Shown one piece after another: positions 35,865 to 44,428 of a stretch of DNA of 64,000 nt. The notes under the pieces were generated by a model. The model was not told the DNA's origin and ran no database searches. It saw nothing but the letters and a program-made list of their open reading frames with translations. The translations under genes and the position numbers were made by a program. Source of the stretch: Actinokineospora globicatena (GTDB lineage: Bacteria; Actinomycetota; Actinomycetes; Mycobacteriales; Pseudonocardiaceae). The stretch is from positions 1-64,000 of the forward strand of contig NZ_JAMTCR010000002.1 in assembly GCF_024171945.1 (NCBI RefSeq), read 5' to 3'. How positions within the stretch are numbered: the stretch's first letter is position 1; each line of letters starts with the position of its first letter.

Positions 35865-35942
35865 ATGTCCGGTGACCGCTTACTCACCCGGCGCAGGCAC
35901 GTGGACTTCCTGCTGCTCGCGGGTGGCGGTTGTCGTCGCTGA
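35865..35942 (+). CDS. Putative cysteine-responsive leader peptide
   Basis: The 25-codon frame encodes MSGDRLLTRRRHVDFLLLAG followed by GGCRR. The RRRHVD core with a near-terminal Cys is the pattern of the short leader peptides found in front of sulfur-metabolism genes in Streptomyces and relatives. The Cys codon and the GGTTGTCG around it can pair with CGACAACC at 35960-35967, before the downstream gene. This suggests attenuation: slow translation at Cys when cysteine is low would free the hairpin. It lies 42 bp upstream of the FMN reductase start. Confidence 0.65.
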   Translation: MSGDRLLTRRRHVDFLLLAGGGCRR

Positions 35943-35984
35943 CGCCGCACCGCCGTCACCGACAACCAATCACAGGGGGACCCC

Positions 35985-36554
35985 GTGGGCTCGATCCTGA
36001 TCATCTCCGGCAGCCCGTCGCCGTCCGCGCGCGCGGGCGTGCTCGTGCGGCACGTGTCCGACGAACTGCGCGGGCTCGGTGAGCACACCCGGCTGCTGAG
36101 CGTGCGCGACCTGCCCACGGTGTCCCTGCTCGCCGAGGACACCACCGACCCGGCCATCGCGGCGGCCATCGACGAGGTCGCCGCCGCCGACGGCATCGTG
36201 GTCGCCAGCCCGGTCTACCGGGCCGCCTACAGCGGGCTGATCAAGTCGCTGCTCGACCTGCTGCCGTCCGGGACGCTGGCGGGCAAGGCGGTGCTGCCGC
36301 TGGCCACCGGGGGCACCCAGGGGCACCTGGTGGCCATCGACGGGGTGCTGCGGCCGCTGCTGTTCGCCATGGGCGCCACCAAGGTGCTCGCCGGGCACTT
36401 CGTGCTCGACCAGATGATCGCCGACGAGCACGAGGGCCACGCGCACGTGCGCCCGCTCGCGGCGGCCGCGCTCGGCGAGGTGCTGACCGGTTTCACCGAA
36501 ACCGTCCGCCGCAGGCGCCCCGCGGTGGTCCCCCTGGTCCCCCTCACCGGCTGA
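35985..36554 (+). CDS. NADPH-dependent FMN reductase, SsuE-like
   Basis: The 189-residue flavodoxin-fold reductase has the SsuE-family start (GSILIISGSPSPSARA, binding FMN phosphate), ADGIVVASPVYRAAYSG and GSLAGK-like LPSGTLAGKAVLPLATGG. It supplies reduced flavin, typically for alkanesulfonate or other sulfur-scavenging monooxygenases. GTG 35985 follows AGGGGGACCCC. No monooxygenase or transporter gene is adjacent, so the partner must be elsewhere. The preceding leader peptide supports a link to sulfur supply. Confidence 0.85.
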   Translation: MGSILIISGSPSPSARAGVLVRHVSDELRGLGEHTRLLSVRDLPTVSLLAEDTTDPAIAAAIDEVAAADGIVVASPVYRAAYSGLIKSLLDLLPSGTLAGKAVLPLATGGTQGHLVAIDGVLRPLLFAMGATKVLAGHFVLDQMIADEHEGHAHVRPLAAAALGEVLTGFTETVRRRRPAVVPLVPLTG

Positions 36555-36759
36555 CCCCCCACACCACCGACCAGAGCACGGAACGCCCCCCCCACCAAGC
36601 CGGAAACGACGCCCGGCAGGGATACCGGAACGGCACCCCACTAAGCCGGGAACGATGCCAGAACGTCCCCCGCCAAGCCGGGAACGAAGCCGGAACGCTC
36701 CCCTGCCAAGCCGGGAACGATGCCGGGCGGGGACGTGGGGGCGGGCGGCGGGGAGAGTG
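36555..36759. repeat. Degenerate CCAAGCCGGGAACGA repeats between convergent genes
   Basis: Four units of roughly 30-45 bp share GGAACG...CC(A/G)CCAAGCCGGGAACGA(T/A)GCC, at about 36578, 36623, 36656 and 36691. They fill the gap between the FMN reductase stop and the RNase H/phosphatase stop. Length and sequence vary, with no fixed spacers, so this is a decayed tandem repeat rather than CRISPR. Confidence 0.55.
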
Positions 36760-37863
36760 TTATAGATGCGAGATGTCGTTGACCAGGCGCACTGAGGCGT
36801 TGCCATCGGGGTAGAACTCGACGATCGACAGTGACGCCAGGTCCAGGTGCAGCCGGAACAGCAGTGACGCCCCGACGTCGAGCCCCAGGCGCAGCAAGGA
36901 CTTGATCGGCGTCACGTGGCTGACCACCAGCACGGTGCGGCCCGCGAACTCCTCGACCAGTTCGTCGCGCACCTCGGTCACCCTGCGGTGCACGGCGTCG
37001 AAGCTCTCCCCGCCCGGCGCGGCGACGGCGGTGTCGGACAGCCAGCGGCGGTGCAGGTCCGCGTCCCGCTCGGCGGCCTCGGTGAAGGTCAGCCCCTCCC
37101 AGCGGCCGAAGTCGGTCTCCAGCAGGCCGCTGTGCGTGCGGACCCGGCCGCCGGTGGCGCTCGCGACGGCGGCGGCGGTGCGGGCGGTGCGCGAGAGCGG
37201 TGAGGCGATGATCGGGGTGTCCGCGTCGACGCCGTCGAGCTTGGCGATCCGGCGGCCCGCCGCCTCGGCCTGGGTGGCGCCGAGCTCGGTCAGGTCGACG
37301 TCGCCGCGACCGGAGTAGCGGCGGTCGACCGACATCGGGGTCTGCCCGTGCCGCAACAACAGGATCTTGGTCGGCGAGCCGGTGGCACCGGACCACGAGG
37401 TGGGTGGCACGCGGTTCTCGGCGCCGGTGGACCGGTCCGCAGGCGCGGTGGACCCGCTGGTGGCCTGGCCGTCCATGGCCTGGTTGGCCAGCCGGTCGGC
37501 GTACTGGTTTCGCTCGCGCGGGATCCAGGTGTAGGTCACGTGGTCGAACCGGGCGGCCAGCTCCCCCGCCTCGCGCGCCAGCGGCTTCATCGACGGGTGC
37601 TTGACCTGCCAGCGCCCCGACATCTGCTCCACGACCAGCTTCGAGTCCATCGCGACCTCGACCGCGTCCGCGCCGACCTCGGCGGCGGCGGCCAACCCGG
37701 CGATCAGACCCCGGTACTCGGCGACGTTGTTGGTCGCCACCCCGATCGCCTCGGCCCGCTCCGCGAGCACCTCGCCGGTCGCCGCGTCGCGGACCACCGC
37801 GCCGTAACCGGCCGGTCCCGGGTTGCCCCGCGACCCGCCGTCGGCCTCGACCCGCACCCTCAC
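36760..37863 (-). CDS. Bifunctional RNase H / histidine phosphatase
   Basis: The 367-residue protein joins an N-terminal RNase HI domain (VEADGGSRGNPGPAGYG at 5-21, AEYRGLIAGL, MDSKLVVEQMSGRWQ, carrying the D-E-D metal ligands) to a C-terminal phosphoglycerate-mutase-like phosphatase (LLRHGQTPMS at about 168-177, TPIIASPLSRTARTA, SHVTPIKSLL). It is the homologue of M. tuberculosis Rv2228c, in which the phosphatase half acts on alpha-ribazole phosphate and the RNase half on RNA/DNA hybrids. GTG 37863 overlaps the previous stop (GTGA). It is the last gene of a coupled four-gene block. Confidence 0.92.
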   Translation of the reverse strand: MRVRVEADGGSRGNPGPAGYGAVVRDAATGEVLAERAEAIGVATNNVAEYRGLIAGLAAAAEVGADAVEVAMDSKLVVEQMSGRWQVKHPSMKPLAREAGELAARFDHVTYTWIPRERNQYADRLANQAMDGQATSGSTAPADRSTGAENRVPPTSWSGATGSPTKILLLRHGQTPMSVDRRYSGRGDVDLTELGATQAEAAGRRIAKLDGVDADTPIIASPLSRTARTAAAVASATGGRVRTHSGLLETDFGRWEGLTFTEAAERDADLHRRWLSDTAVAAPGGESFDAVHRRVTEVRDELVEEFAGRTVLVVSHVTPIKSLLRLGLDVGASLLFRLHLDLASLSIVEFYPDGNASVRLVNDISHL

Positions 37864-38597
37864 AGGCCGGACTCCGGCGTGCGCACCATGATCGCGCCGC
37901 ACTCCTCGCACTCGACGACCTCGTCGGCGGCGGTCTCGCGGATGCGGGAGATCTCCCGGCTGTCGAGCTCCAACCGGCACGCGCCGCAGCGGCGGGCGCG
38001 CAGCAGCGCCGCGCCGATCCGGCCCTGGCCGACCCGGCGCTCGTAGAACGCGAGCAGGTCGGCGGGCAGGCCGGGCAGGATCTTGGCCCGCTCGGCGGCG
38101 CGCCTGGCGTCGACGGTGTCGAGGTCGGCCAGGTTCTCGTCGCGGCGGTGGGTGGCCTCGGCGAGGACGTGCTCGGCCTTGGCCAGCTCCACCTCGGCGT
38201 GCTTGACGTCGAGCTCGACGGCCTCGCGGCGCTCCATCAGCTCGAGCAGGTCGTCCTCGAGCACGCTCTGCCTGCGCTCGAGCGAGTGCAGCTCGTGCTC
38301 CAGGTCGGCCAGCTGCTTGGCGCCGATCGTGCCGCCCTGCAGCAGCTTGCGGTCGCGGTCCTCGCGGGCGCGGACCGCGTCGATCTCCTTCTCCTGCCTG
38401 GCCGCTTCCCGGTCGAGGTCGTCGAGCTGGGTGCGGATGGCGACCCCGGCGTCGCGGCGGGCGCGGACGGCGGCCTCGGCGGTGGTGATCTCGGCCAGCT
38501 CCGGCATGGTGGTGCGCCGGTGGCGCACGCGCGAGAGTTCGGCGTCGACCTCGGCGAGGTCGAGCAGGCGGCGCTGGACAGCGGGATCGGCTTTCAC
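37860..38597 (-). CDS. Coiled-coil protein with C4 zinc ribbon
   Basis: The 245-residue protein is mostly a long antiparallel coiled coil (about 25-180, heptads rich in Ala, Glu, Arg and Leu) ending in a zinc ribbon with CGACRLEL and [10 protein letters not shown] as the four Cys ligands. It matches the family of Rv2229c, an uncharacterised but widely conserved bacterial protein (DUF164/zf-RING_7-like). Its fixed position between NIF3 and RNase H genes, with GTGA overlaps at both ends, implies a shared role, but none is established. Confidence 0.9.
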   Translation of the reverse strand: MKADPAVQRRLLDLAEVDAELSRVRHRRTTMPELAEITTAEAAVRARRDAGVAIRTQLDDLDREAARQEKEIDAVRAREDRDRKLLQGGTIGAKQLADLEHELHSLERRQSVLEDDLLELMERREAVELDVKHAEVELAKAEHVLAEATHRRDENLADLDTVDARRAAERAKILPGLPADLLAFYERRVGQGRIGAALLRARRCGACRLELDSREISRIRETAADEVVECEECGAIMVRTPESGL

Positions 38598-39433
38598 CCG
38601 GTGAACCTCCCGGTTCGGGTTGGCGCGCAAGCGGCCTGGGTGGTCCAGGGGTCGGTGCGGCGGATGGAGACGTCGACGGTGACGGTACCGCCGAGGCCGG
38701 TGCGCAAGATCCCCGCCGCCTGGCCGCACCAGGGCCACTCGCTCGCCCAGTGCGCCACGTCGACCAGCGCGGGCGCGCCCGGGACGGCGAGGTGCTCGGC
38801 GGCGGGGTGGTGGCGCAGGTCGGCGGTCACGAAGGCGTCGACCCCGGCGGCCGTCGCGGTGCCGAGGTACGAGTCGCCCGCGCCACCGGAGACGGCGACC
38901 CGCGTGATTAACCGGTGCGGGTCCCCGGCTGCCCGGACGCCGCCCTCGGTGTGCGGCAGCGCGCGGGCGACGCGCTCGACGAAGGCCGCGAACGGCTCCG
39001 GCTCGGGCAGCTCGCCGAGCCTGCCGATGCCGGTGCGGCCGTCGGGGTTGGGGTTGAGCGGGCCGGTGACGGTGAGACCGAGCGCGTCCGCGAGCGCGTC
39101 GGAGACACCGGGGTCGGCGGCGTCGGCGTTGGTGTGGGCGCAGTAGAGGGCGACACCGGCGCGGATCAGGCGGTGCACGAGGGAGCCCTTGGGGGTGTCG
39201 GCGGGGACACCGTGGACGCCGCGCAGCAGCAGCGGGTGGTGGGCGAGCAGGAGTTGGGCGCCGGTCTCGACCGCTTCGTCCACTGTGGACTCGGTGGGGT
39301 CGACGCAGACGAGGACCTTGTCGACGGTGTCGGCCGGGTCGCCGCAGACGAGGCCGACGGCGTCCCAGCCCTCGGCCAACCCCGGCGGGTACGCGACCTC
39401 GAGGACCCGGACCACGTCGGCGACGGTGCTCAT
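38594..39433 (-). CDS. NIF3/GTP cyclohydrolase I type 2-like protein
   Basis: The 279-residue protein has the NIF3 fold with metal-binding [22 protein letters not shown] (His-His) and the later [10 protein letters not shown] segment. It is the Rv2230c homologue. Family members bind two metal ions and form toroids; proposed roles are GTP cyclohydrolase-like or regulatory, and none is proven here. ATG 39433 overlaps the cobC-like stop (ATGA). It is shorter than members that carry an inserted PII-like domain. Confidence 0.9.
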   Translation of the reverse strand: MSTVADVVRVLEVAYPPGLAEGWDAVGLVCGDPADTVDKVLVCVDPTESTVDEAVETGAQLLLAHHPLLLRGVHGVPADTPKGSLVHRLIRAGVALYCAHTNADAADPGVSDALADALGLTVTGPLNPNPDGRTGIGRLGELPEPEPFAAFVERVARALPHTEGGVRAAGDPHRLITRVAVSGGAGDSYLGTATAAGVDAFVTADLRHHPAAEHLAVPGAPALVDVAHWASEWPWCGQAAGILRTGLGGTVTVDVSIRRTDPWTTQAACAPTRTGRFTG

Positions 39434-40461
39434 GATCGAACCTCCAGTTCGGCGCGCAGGGCCGCGATCAACGGCTCGCACTCCCGCGGCGACCGCACGG
39501 CGACGCGCAGGTGGTCCGGGCCGAGTCCGGGGAAGGTGTCGCCCCTGCGCACAGCGATGCCCCGGTCACGGAGCGCGCCGCGGACCCGCTCGCCATCGGG
39601 GACCTGGACGAGCAGGAAGGGGGCTCGCGGGTCACCGAGGACGAAGTCGGCGAGTTCGACCTGGAGCGCTTCGCGGTGGGCCTGGGAGTCGAGCGCGGCG
39701 ATCTCGGACTCGGCCAGCGCGGGGGCCTCACAGCAGGCGGTGACGGCCTCTAGGACCAGAGTGCTGACCGGCCACTGTGGACGGTTCGCGGTGAGCCGGG
39801 CGATGAGGTCCGGGTGGCCGATGGCGTAGCCCGCGCGGAGACCGGGCAGGGCCCAGGTCTTGGTGAGACTGCGGAAGACGAGGGTGTCCGGCTCACCCGC
39901 GAGGCTCTCGGGTTCGCCGGGGATGGCGTCCATGAAGGCCTCGTCGACCAGCACTGTCCTGGCGCGGCCCTGGTTGGCGATCTCACGGATGGCGTCGGCG
40001 GGGTGCAGGGTCGAGGTGGGGTTGGTCGGGTTCCCGATGACCACGAGGTCGGCGTCCTGCGGGACGCGGTCGGGGTGGAGCCGGAAGCCGTCTTCCTGGT
40101 CGAGCAGCACCCGATGAACGGGGACGCCCGCAGAGCGCAAGGCCACCTCAGGCTCGGTGAACTGCGGGTGCACCACCGCGGCCCGACTGTCCACAACCCG
40201 CGGCACCAGCGAAAACCCCTCCGCCGACCCGTTGAGAACCACGACCGCCTCAGGCTCACACCCGTGCCGCGCCGCCACCGCCTCCCGCGCCCGCAGATCA
40301 TCCGCAGCAGACGGGTACACCCCAACCCGCCCTAGAGCCCCCACCAACCGCTCCAACAACCACTCGGGCGGCCGCCCCCCACGCACATTGACCGCGAAGT
40401 CCACCAACCCGGGAGCCGCATCCACATCCCCGTGGTGCCGAAGCAAGTCATCGCTGGTCAT
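39430..40461 (-). CDS. cobC: CobC-like PLP aminotransferase/decarboxylase
   Basis: This 343-residue fold-type I PLP enzyme has [26 protein letters not shown] (Asp to the pyridine nitrogen) and the lysine motif [18 protein letters not shown]. It resembles threonine-phosphate decarboxylase (CobC/CobD of cobalamin side-chain synthesis) and histidinol-phosphate aminotransferase, and corresponds to Rv2231c. Its place with cobD/cbiB and the alpha-ribazole phosphatase-like gene favours the cobalamin role. ATG 40461 starts the first of four genes joined by stop-start overlaps. Confidence 0.88.
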   Translation of the reverse strand: MTSDDLLRHHGDVDAAPGLVDFAVNVRGGRPPEWLLERLVGALGRVGVYPSAADDLRAREAVAARHGCEPEAVVVLNGSAEGFSLVPRVVDSRAAVVHPQFTEPEVALRSAGVPVHRVLLDQEDGFRLHPDRVPQDADLVVIGNPTNPTSTLHPADAIREIANQGRARTVLVDEAFMDAIPGEPESLAGEPDTLVFRSLTKTWALPGLRAGYAIGHPDLIARLTANRPQWPVSTLVLEAVTACCEAPALAESEIAALDSQAHREALQVELADFVLGDPRAPFLLVQVPDGERVRGALRDRGIAVRRGDTFPGLGPDHLRVAVRSPRECEPLIAALRAELEVRS

Positions 40462-40938
40462 CCCCCCAATCCTAAGCCGCCCCCACCTCGCCCCCCGAGG
40501 CCCCGCCCCCTGGGTCCCCACCCCAGCGACCCCGTCCCCCGCGTGCACCGCCTGGCCCGCCACCCGCCCCTGCCAGACCGCCGCCCCCGCCCGGCCTCAA
40601 CACCCCGCCACACCGCTCGCCCTGCTGGGCCGCCGCCCCCACCTACCCTCACGGCCCACCCACCTAGCCCAACACCCAGTCGCGCCGCCCAGCCAACCCA
40701 CCACCGCCGCCCGCCGCTGCCAAACAGCGGGCAGGGAGAGCACGACACCCCCGAACCTTCCGAGACGACGCCGGACTCAAACCGCCACCGAGTGGCCTCC
40801 GGCCAACGAGCCCGCCCCCGACGACCCAGCGAGCCCCGCCCCCAATGGCCCGTCGAGCCTCCCGCCCCAGCGGCCCGCCGCACCCACCCAGCCCTACCGC
40901 CCCCGGATCGCGCCCGCGCGCGGTCCCTCCCCCGCCCA
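40462..40938. other. Gene-free C-rich region
   Basis: I find no credible gene between cobC and the 113-bp repeat. The stretch is extremely C-rich on the plus strand (runs of CCCGCCC and CCACC), with scattered short similarities such as GCGAGCCCCGCCC. Open frames over it are repetitive Pro/Arg/Ala strings without ribosome-binding sites. It mirrors, in inverted orientation, the G-rich region that follows repeat copy 1. Confidence 0.4.
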
Positions 40939-41051
40939 GCCCCCACCCTCTCCGGGGGGCGTCCCTGGGCCAGTCTACCTGGGGGTACCGACAGTGGATC
41001 TTGAAAGCATCCCTGCGGAGATCCACATGTGGATAACTTCTGTCACCCATC
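40939..41051 (-). repeat. 113-bp intergenic repeat with DnaA box, copy 2
   Basis: The reverse complement of this stretch matches 18138-18250 over the full 113 bp: GATGGGTGACAGAAGTTATC, the ATCCACATGTGGAT palindrome, AAGATCCACTGTCGG and TAGACTGGCCCAGGGACGCC. Differences cluster in two short internal blocks. It lies between cobC and the small gene upstream of ptpA. Inverted orientation means recombination between copies would flip the intervening 22 kb. Confidence 0.8.
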
Positions 41052-41129
41052 GGCATGAACATCGGGGCAGGAGCGACGCGCTGACCAGGGGGCACGTGCC
41101 GGATGGGTGAATGGCGGGTGGGGGTGGGG

Positions 41130-41297
41130 CTAGTCGCAGTCGGTGAGGGGGGTTAGGTCGTTGGCGCGGAGCCAGCGGCGGGCGCGGCGGCGGGCTAGGT
41201 CGTCGGGGGAGGTGCGGAGGGTGATGTGGTGTTCGACCGCGAGGAGGAGGCGGTCGGGTGGGGGGTTGGTGTCCACCGTCCACCAGGGTTCGTCCAC
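41130..41297 (-). CDS. Small protein divergent from ptpA
   Basis: The 55-residue product begins VDEPWWTVDTNPPPDRLLLA and ends basic (ARRRARRWLRANDL). GTG 41297 has AAGGGGA at an ideal distance upstream. The frame has good GC bias at third positions and no repeat character, unlike the preceding gap. I do not recognise a domain. It shares a 30-bp divergent promoter region with ptpA. Confidence 0.6.
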   Translation of the reverse strand: MDEPWWTVDTNPPPDRLLLAVEHHITLRTSPDDLARRRARRWLRANDLTPLTDCD

Positions 41298-41327
41298 TGC
41301 TGGTCCCCTTCCTCTTACCCTGGCCGC

Positions 41328-41783
41328 GTGCACATTTGCTTCGTCTGTACCGGGAACATCTGCCGGTCCCCGATGGCCGCGCTCGTGTTCGGCGAGCACC
41401 TGCGGCGGGCCGGGTTGGCCGGGCGGGTGCGGGTGACCAGCGCGGGCACGGACGGCTGGCACGTCGGTGACGCTGCCGACCCGAGGACCGCGCGGGTGCT
41501 GGCCAGGCACGGTTACCCGACGGCGCACGTGGCGGCGCAGGTTGGTGCCGACCACCTCGACGCGGACCTGCTCGTCGCGATGGACGCCGGGCACGCGCGG
41601 GCGTTGCGCGCCCGGGTGGCTGACCCCGAACGCGTGACATTGTTCCGGGTTTTCGACCCGGCCGCCGAGACGGATCTTGACATTCCGGACCCCTACTACG
41701 GCGGGCCGGACGGGTTCGACGAGGTGTTGGCCATGGTCGAGGCCGCCTGCCCGGGGCTGGTGCAGTGGGTGCTGGACAACTGA
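41328..41783 (+). CDS. ptpA: Low-molecular-weight protein tyrosine phosphatase
   Basis: The 151-residue protein starts VHICFVCTGNICRSPMAA, giving the P-loop C-x5-R (Cys6, Arg12), and has the general acid Asp in DIPDPYYGGPDGF near the C-terminus. It is the PtpA homologue of M. tuberculosis. GTG 41328 is preceded by a TACCCT-like -10 only a few bases upstream, suggesting a leaderless mRNA. It is followed by a kinase-like gene overlapping by 19 bp; a classical PtkA is not seen. Confidence 0.93.
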   Translation: MHICFVCTGNICRSPMAALVFGEHLRRAGLAGRVRVTSAGTDGWHVGDAADPRTARVLARHGYPTAHVAAQVGADHLDADLLVAMDAGHARALRARVADPERVTLFRVFDPAAETDLDIPDPYYGGPDGFDEVLAMVEAACPGLVQWVLDN

Positions 41784-42610
41784 ACCCGGCGGCGGCCGTG
41801 GCCGAGCTCACCGGGATGACCCCGACCGGGGTCCACGCGCTGGCCGACCACGTCTTCGAGGTGGACACCGACGACGGTGACCTGGTGGTGGCCAAGTTCG
41901 ACCCGCGGCCGGGGGCGATCGCGGCCGAGGTCGCCGGGTTGCTGTGGCTGGCGGAGCCCGGCGCGGTGGCGGTGCCGGAGGTCCGGGCGCACGACGACCG
42001 GTGGCTGGTGATGGCGCAGGTGGAGCCAGCCACGCCGAGCATCGTTGCGGCTGAGCACCTTGGTCGTGACCTCGCTGACCTGCACGCGGCAGGCGCCGAG
42101 GCGTTCGGCGCATCGACCGGGCCTGAACAAGCATGGATCGGTCTCGCCCCGATGCGTTGCGTGCCGAGTGGTGACTGGGCGCACTGGTATGTCGCCGATC
42201 GCATCGAGCCCTACCTGCGCAACGCTGCTGACCGGCAACTCATCGATCGCGACGGTGTCGCGGTCATCGAAACGTTGTGCCGTCGGATCGAGGTCCCGGC
42301 CGAACCGCCCGCGCGGCTGCACGGTGACCTCTGGAGCGGCAACGTTGTGTGGGCGCGGCAGGCGTGGTTGATCGATCCCGCCGCGCACGGTGGACACCGG
42401 GAGACCGACCTGGCGATGCTGGCCCTCTTCGGCTGCCCGCACCTAGACAGGGTCATCGCCGCCTACGACGAGCACCGGCCTCTAGCGGACGGTTGGGCTG
42501 CCCGAGTCCCCTTGCACCAACTGTTCCCGCTGCTCGTTCACACTGTCCTGTTCGGTTCGGGATATGCGCGTCAGACCGTCGCCGCAGCCCGGGCGGCACT
42601 AAGGGGATGA
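41765..42610 (+). CDS. Fructosamine kinase family protein (APH-like fold)
   Basis: The protein has 281 residues from GTG 41765 (GTG 41798 would give 270) and an aminoglycoside phosphotransferase-like kinase fold. ARLHGDLWSGNVVW holds the catalytic Asp and metal-binding Asn, and WLIDPAAHGGHRETD is the DFG-equivalent. Fructosamine-3-kinase-type enzymes phosphorylate glycated amines so that the sugar falls off, a protein repair reaction. The gene overlaps ptpA (19 bp) and SURF1 (ATGA, 4 bp), so the three are one unit. Confidence 0.85.
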   Translation: MGAGQLNPAAAVAELTGMTPTGVHALADHVFEVDTDDGDLVVAKFDPRPGAIAAEVAGLLWLAEPGAVAVPEVRAHDDRWLVMAQVEPATPSIVAAEHLGRDLADLHAAGAEAFGASTGPEQAWIGLAPMRCVPSGDWAHWYVADRIEPYLRNAADRQLIDRDGVAVIETLCRRIEVPAEPPARLHGDLWSGNVVWARQAWLIDPAAHGGHRETDLAMLALFGCPHLDRVIAAYDEHRPLADGWAARVPLHQLFPLLVHTVLFGSGYARQTVAAARAALRG

Positions 42611-43419
42611 GCCTGGCCTACCGTGGTGGGGTGCGGTTGAAACTGCTGCTCCGTCCCGGCTGGCTGGTGCTGGCCTTCGTCGTGGTGGCGTTCGCCGTGG
42701 CCTGCTTCACGCTGCTCGCGCCGTGGCAGTTCCAACGGCACGACGAGCGCAAGGCGACGAACACCGCCGTGCAGAACTCGTTCGACGCCCCTCCGGCCCC
42801 CATCGGCTCGGTCCCGCCGGACCAGTGGCGACGCGTCACGCTCGCTGGCACCTACCTGCCCGATGGCGAGGCTCTAGCGCGGCTCAGGACAGTTCAGGGC
42901 AACGCCGCCTTCGAGGTGTTGACCCCATTCCGCCTCACGGACGGCAGCGTTGTCCTGGTCGACCGGGGTTATGTGCGCCCGGCCGAAGGCGTCAGCGTCC
43001 CGAACTACGCACCGGCCCCAGCCGGTGAGGTCAACCTGCTCGCGCGGGTCAGGATCGGGGAGTCGACAGACCGCCAGGCGTTCGAGGAAGACGGTCACCG
43101 TCAGGTCTATGCGATCGACCCCGCCGTAGTGGGTCGCGCGGCCAGTCTCAACATTCGGCCGGGCTACGTGCAGCTCGAAGCGGGCTCCCCCGGCGTTCTC
43201 GGGGTGTTGCCGCTACCGCAGCTAGAGGTCGGACCGTTCCTGTCTTACGCATTGCAGTGGATCGCGTTCGGTGCGATGGCCTTGCTCGGGCTCATCTACT
43301 TCACCTGGCGCGAGATCAAGCCCGGCGGGAGCCTCGCCGAGGAGACCAAGACGCGGCGGAAGTCGGTGTCGGAGATCCTCGCCGAGGACGAGGCCCGGGA
43401 GCGCGCCGCTTCATCGTGA
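42607..43419 (+). CDS. SURF1 family cytochrome oxidase assembly protein
   Basis: The 270-residue protein has two TM helices (about 18-40 and 213-235) flanking a loop domain. The first helix leads to WQFQRHDER, and LVDRGYV, RPGYVQLEA and PLPQLEVGPFLSYALQW (just before TM2) are family marks. SURF1 helps insert heme a into cytochrome c oxidase. It matches Rv2235. ATG 42607 overlaps the kinase stop. The last 104 bp lie opposite the 3' end of cobD, an unusually long convergent overlap; the tail TRRKSVSEILAEDEARERA is charged. Confidence 0.92.
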   Translation: MSLAYRGGVRLKLLLRPGWLVLAFVVVAFAVACFTLLAPWQFQRHDERKATNTAVQNSFDAPPAPIGSVPPDQWRRVTLAGTYLPDGEALARLRTVQGNAAFEVLTPFRLTDGSVVLVDRGYVRPAEGVSVPNYAPAPAGEVNLLARVRIGESTDRQAFEEDGHRQVYAIDPAVVGRAASLNIRPGYVQLEAGSPGVLGVLPLPQLEVGPFLSYALQWIAFGAMALLGLIYFTWREIKPGGSLAEETKTRRKSVSEILAEDEARERAASS

Positions 43420-44326
43420 TCAGCGCGGCCAGCCCGGCCGTGAGCAGCCCAACGGCCCGAGACAGCGTTACCGCCCGTGCGACGTCGGTAGCGTCAGGTG
43501 CGCGCCCCTCCCCCAACACCGGCCGGTCTTCAACGCCGTAGGAGTACTCGGTGCGGCCACCCAGCTGAACTCCGAGCGCGCCCGCGAACGCCGCCTCGAC
43601 CTGACCGGCGTTAGGACTCGGATGAGCCCCCGCGTCCCGCTTCCAAGCCTCCCGCGCGCGCTGACGGTCCCCCTTCACGGCAGGCGCAGCGACGACCGTT
43701 AGCGCTGCCGCCAACCGAGCGGGCACCAGGTTCGCGACGTCGTCCAGCCGCGCGGACGCCCACCCGAACCGGAGGTACCTAGGCGACTTGTGGCCCACCA
43801 TCGCGTCCATCGTGTTGATCGCGCGGTACCCCAGCAGCCCAGGTACCCCTGCCACAGCCCCCCACAGCAACGGCGCCACTACGGCGTCAGAGGTGTTCTC
43901 GGCGACAGACTCCACAGTCGCCCGCGCCAACCCTGCGCTATCCAGCGTCGATGGGTCCCGACCACACAGGTTGGGCAACCGCTCCCGGGCCCCCGCGATG
44001 TCGTCCGCACTCAACCGGGCCCCGATGGCCCAACCCTCGGATGCCAGTGACCGACCGCCCAGCACGACCCAGGTCGCCACCGCGGTCCCCACGATCCGCA
44101 CGATCGGGTTACGCGAACGCTCGACCACGACACCGAGCCCGACAGCGCCACCCGCCAACACAGCCGTGTAGAGCACGCCAGCACCCCGGTGGTCCCGGTG
44201 CACGACCCGCTCCAGGCGCTGGGCGACCTGCCCGAACCCGGCGACGGGGTGCCACCGGCGGGGATCGCCGAACGCCGCGTCGGCCGCGACCCCCAGGAGC
44301 AGGCCGAACGCGCGCGACGCGGACAC
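43316..44326 (-). CDS. cobD: Cobalamin biosynthesis protein CobD/CbiB
   Basis: The 336-residue membrane protein carries the CbiB marks: AADAAFGDPRRWHPVAGFGQ near the start, SVAENTSDAVVAPLLWG, YRAINTMDAMVGHKSPRY and AFAGALGVQLGG. It attaches the aminopropanol arm to adenosylcobyric acid. The conserved region ends near ALITMKRRAP, and the final 35 or so residues, basic and low complexity, are read opposite the SURF1 tail. The extension may be real or the gene may have lost an earlier stop. Divergent from jetA by 102 bp. Confidence 0.93.
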   Translation of the reverse strand: MSASRAFGLLLGVAADAAFGDPRRWHPVAGFGQVAQRLERVVHRDHRGAGVLYTAVLAGGAVGLGVVVERSRNPIVRIVGTAVATWVVLGGRSLASEGWAIGARLSADDIAGARERLPNLCGRDPSTLDSAGLARATVESVAENTSDAVVAPLLWGAVAGVPGLLGYRAINTMDAMVGHKSPRYLRFGWASARLDDVANLVPARLAAALTVVAAPAVKGDRQRAREAWKRDAGAHPSPNAGQVEAAFAGALGVQLGGRTEYSYGVEDRPVLGEGRAPDATDVARAVTLSRAVGLLTAGLAALITMKRRAPGPRPRRGSPTPTSAASWSPRRGSRRA

Positions 44327-44428
44327 TGGCTGCCCTCCCGGTCGGTTTCCCCCTGGCGGGTGGAACCGTAGCGCGGGCGGGCGGCCGGGGTGCGCGGCTG
44401 TCGGCCGGTCGGGCTATCGTGGCCCGCC

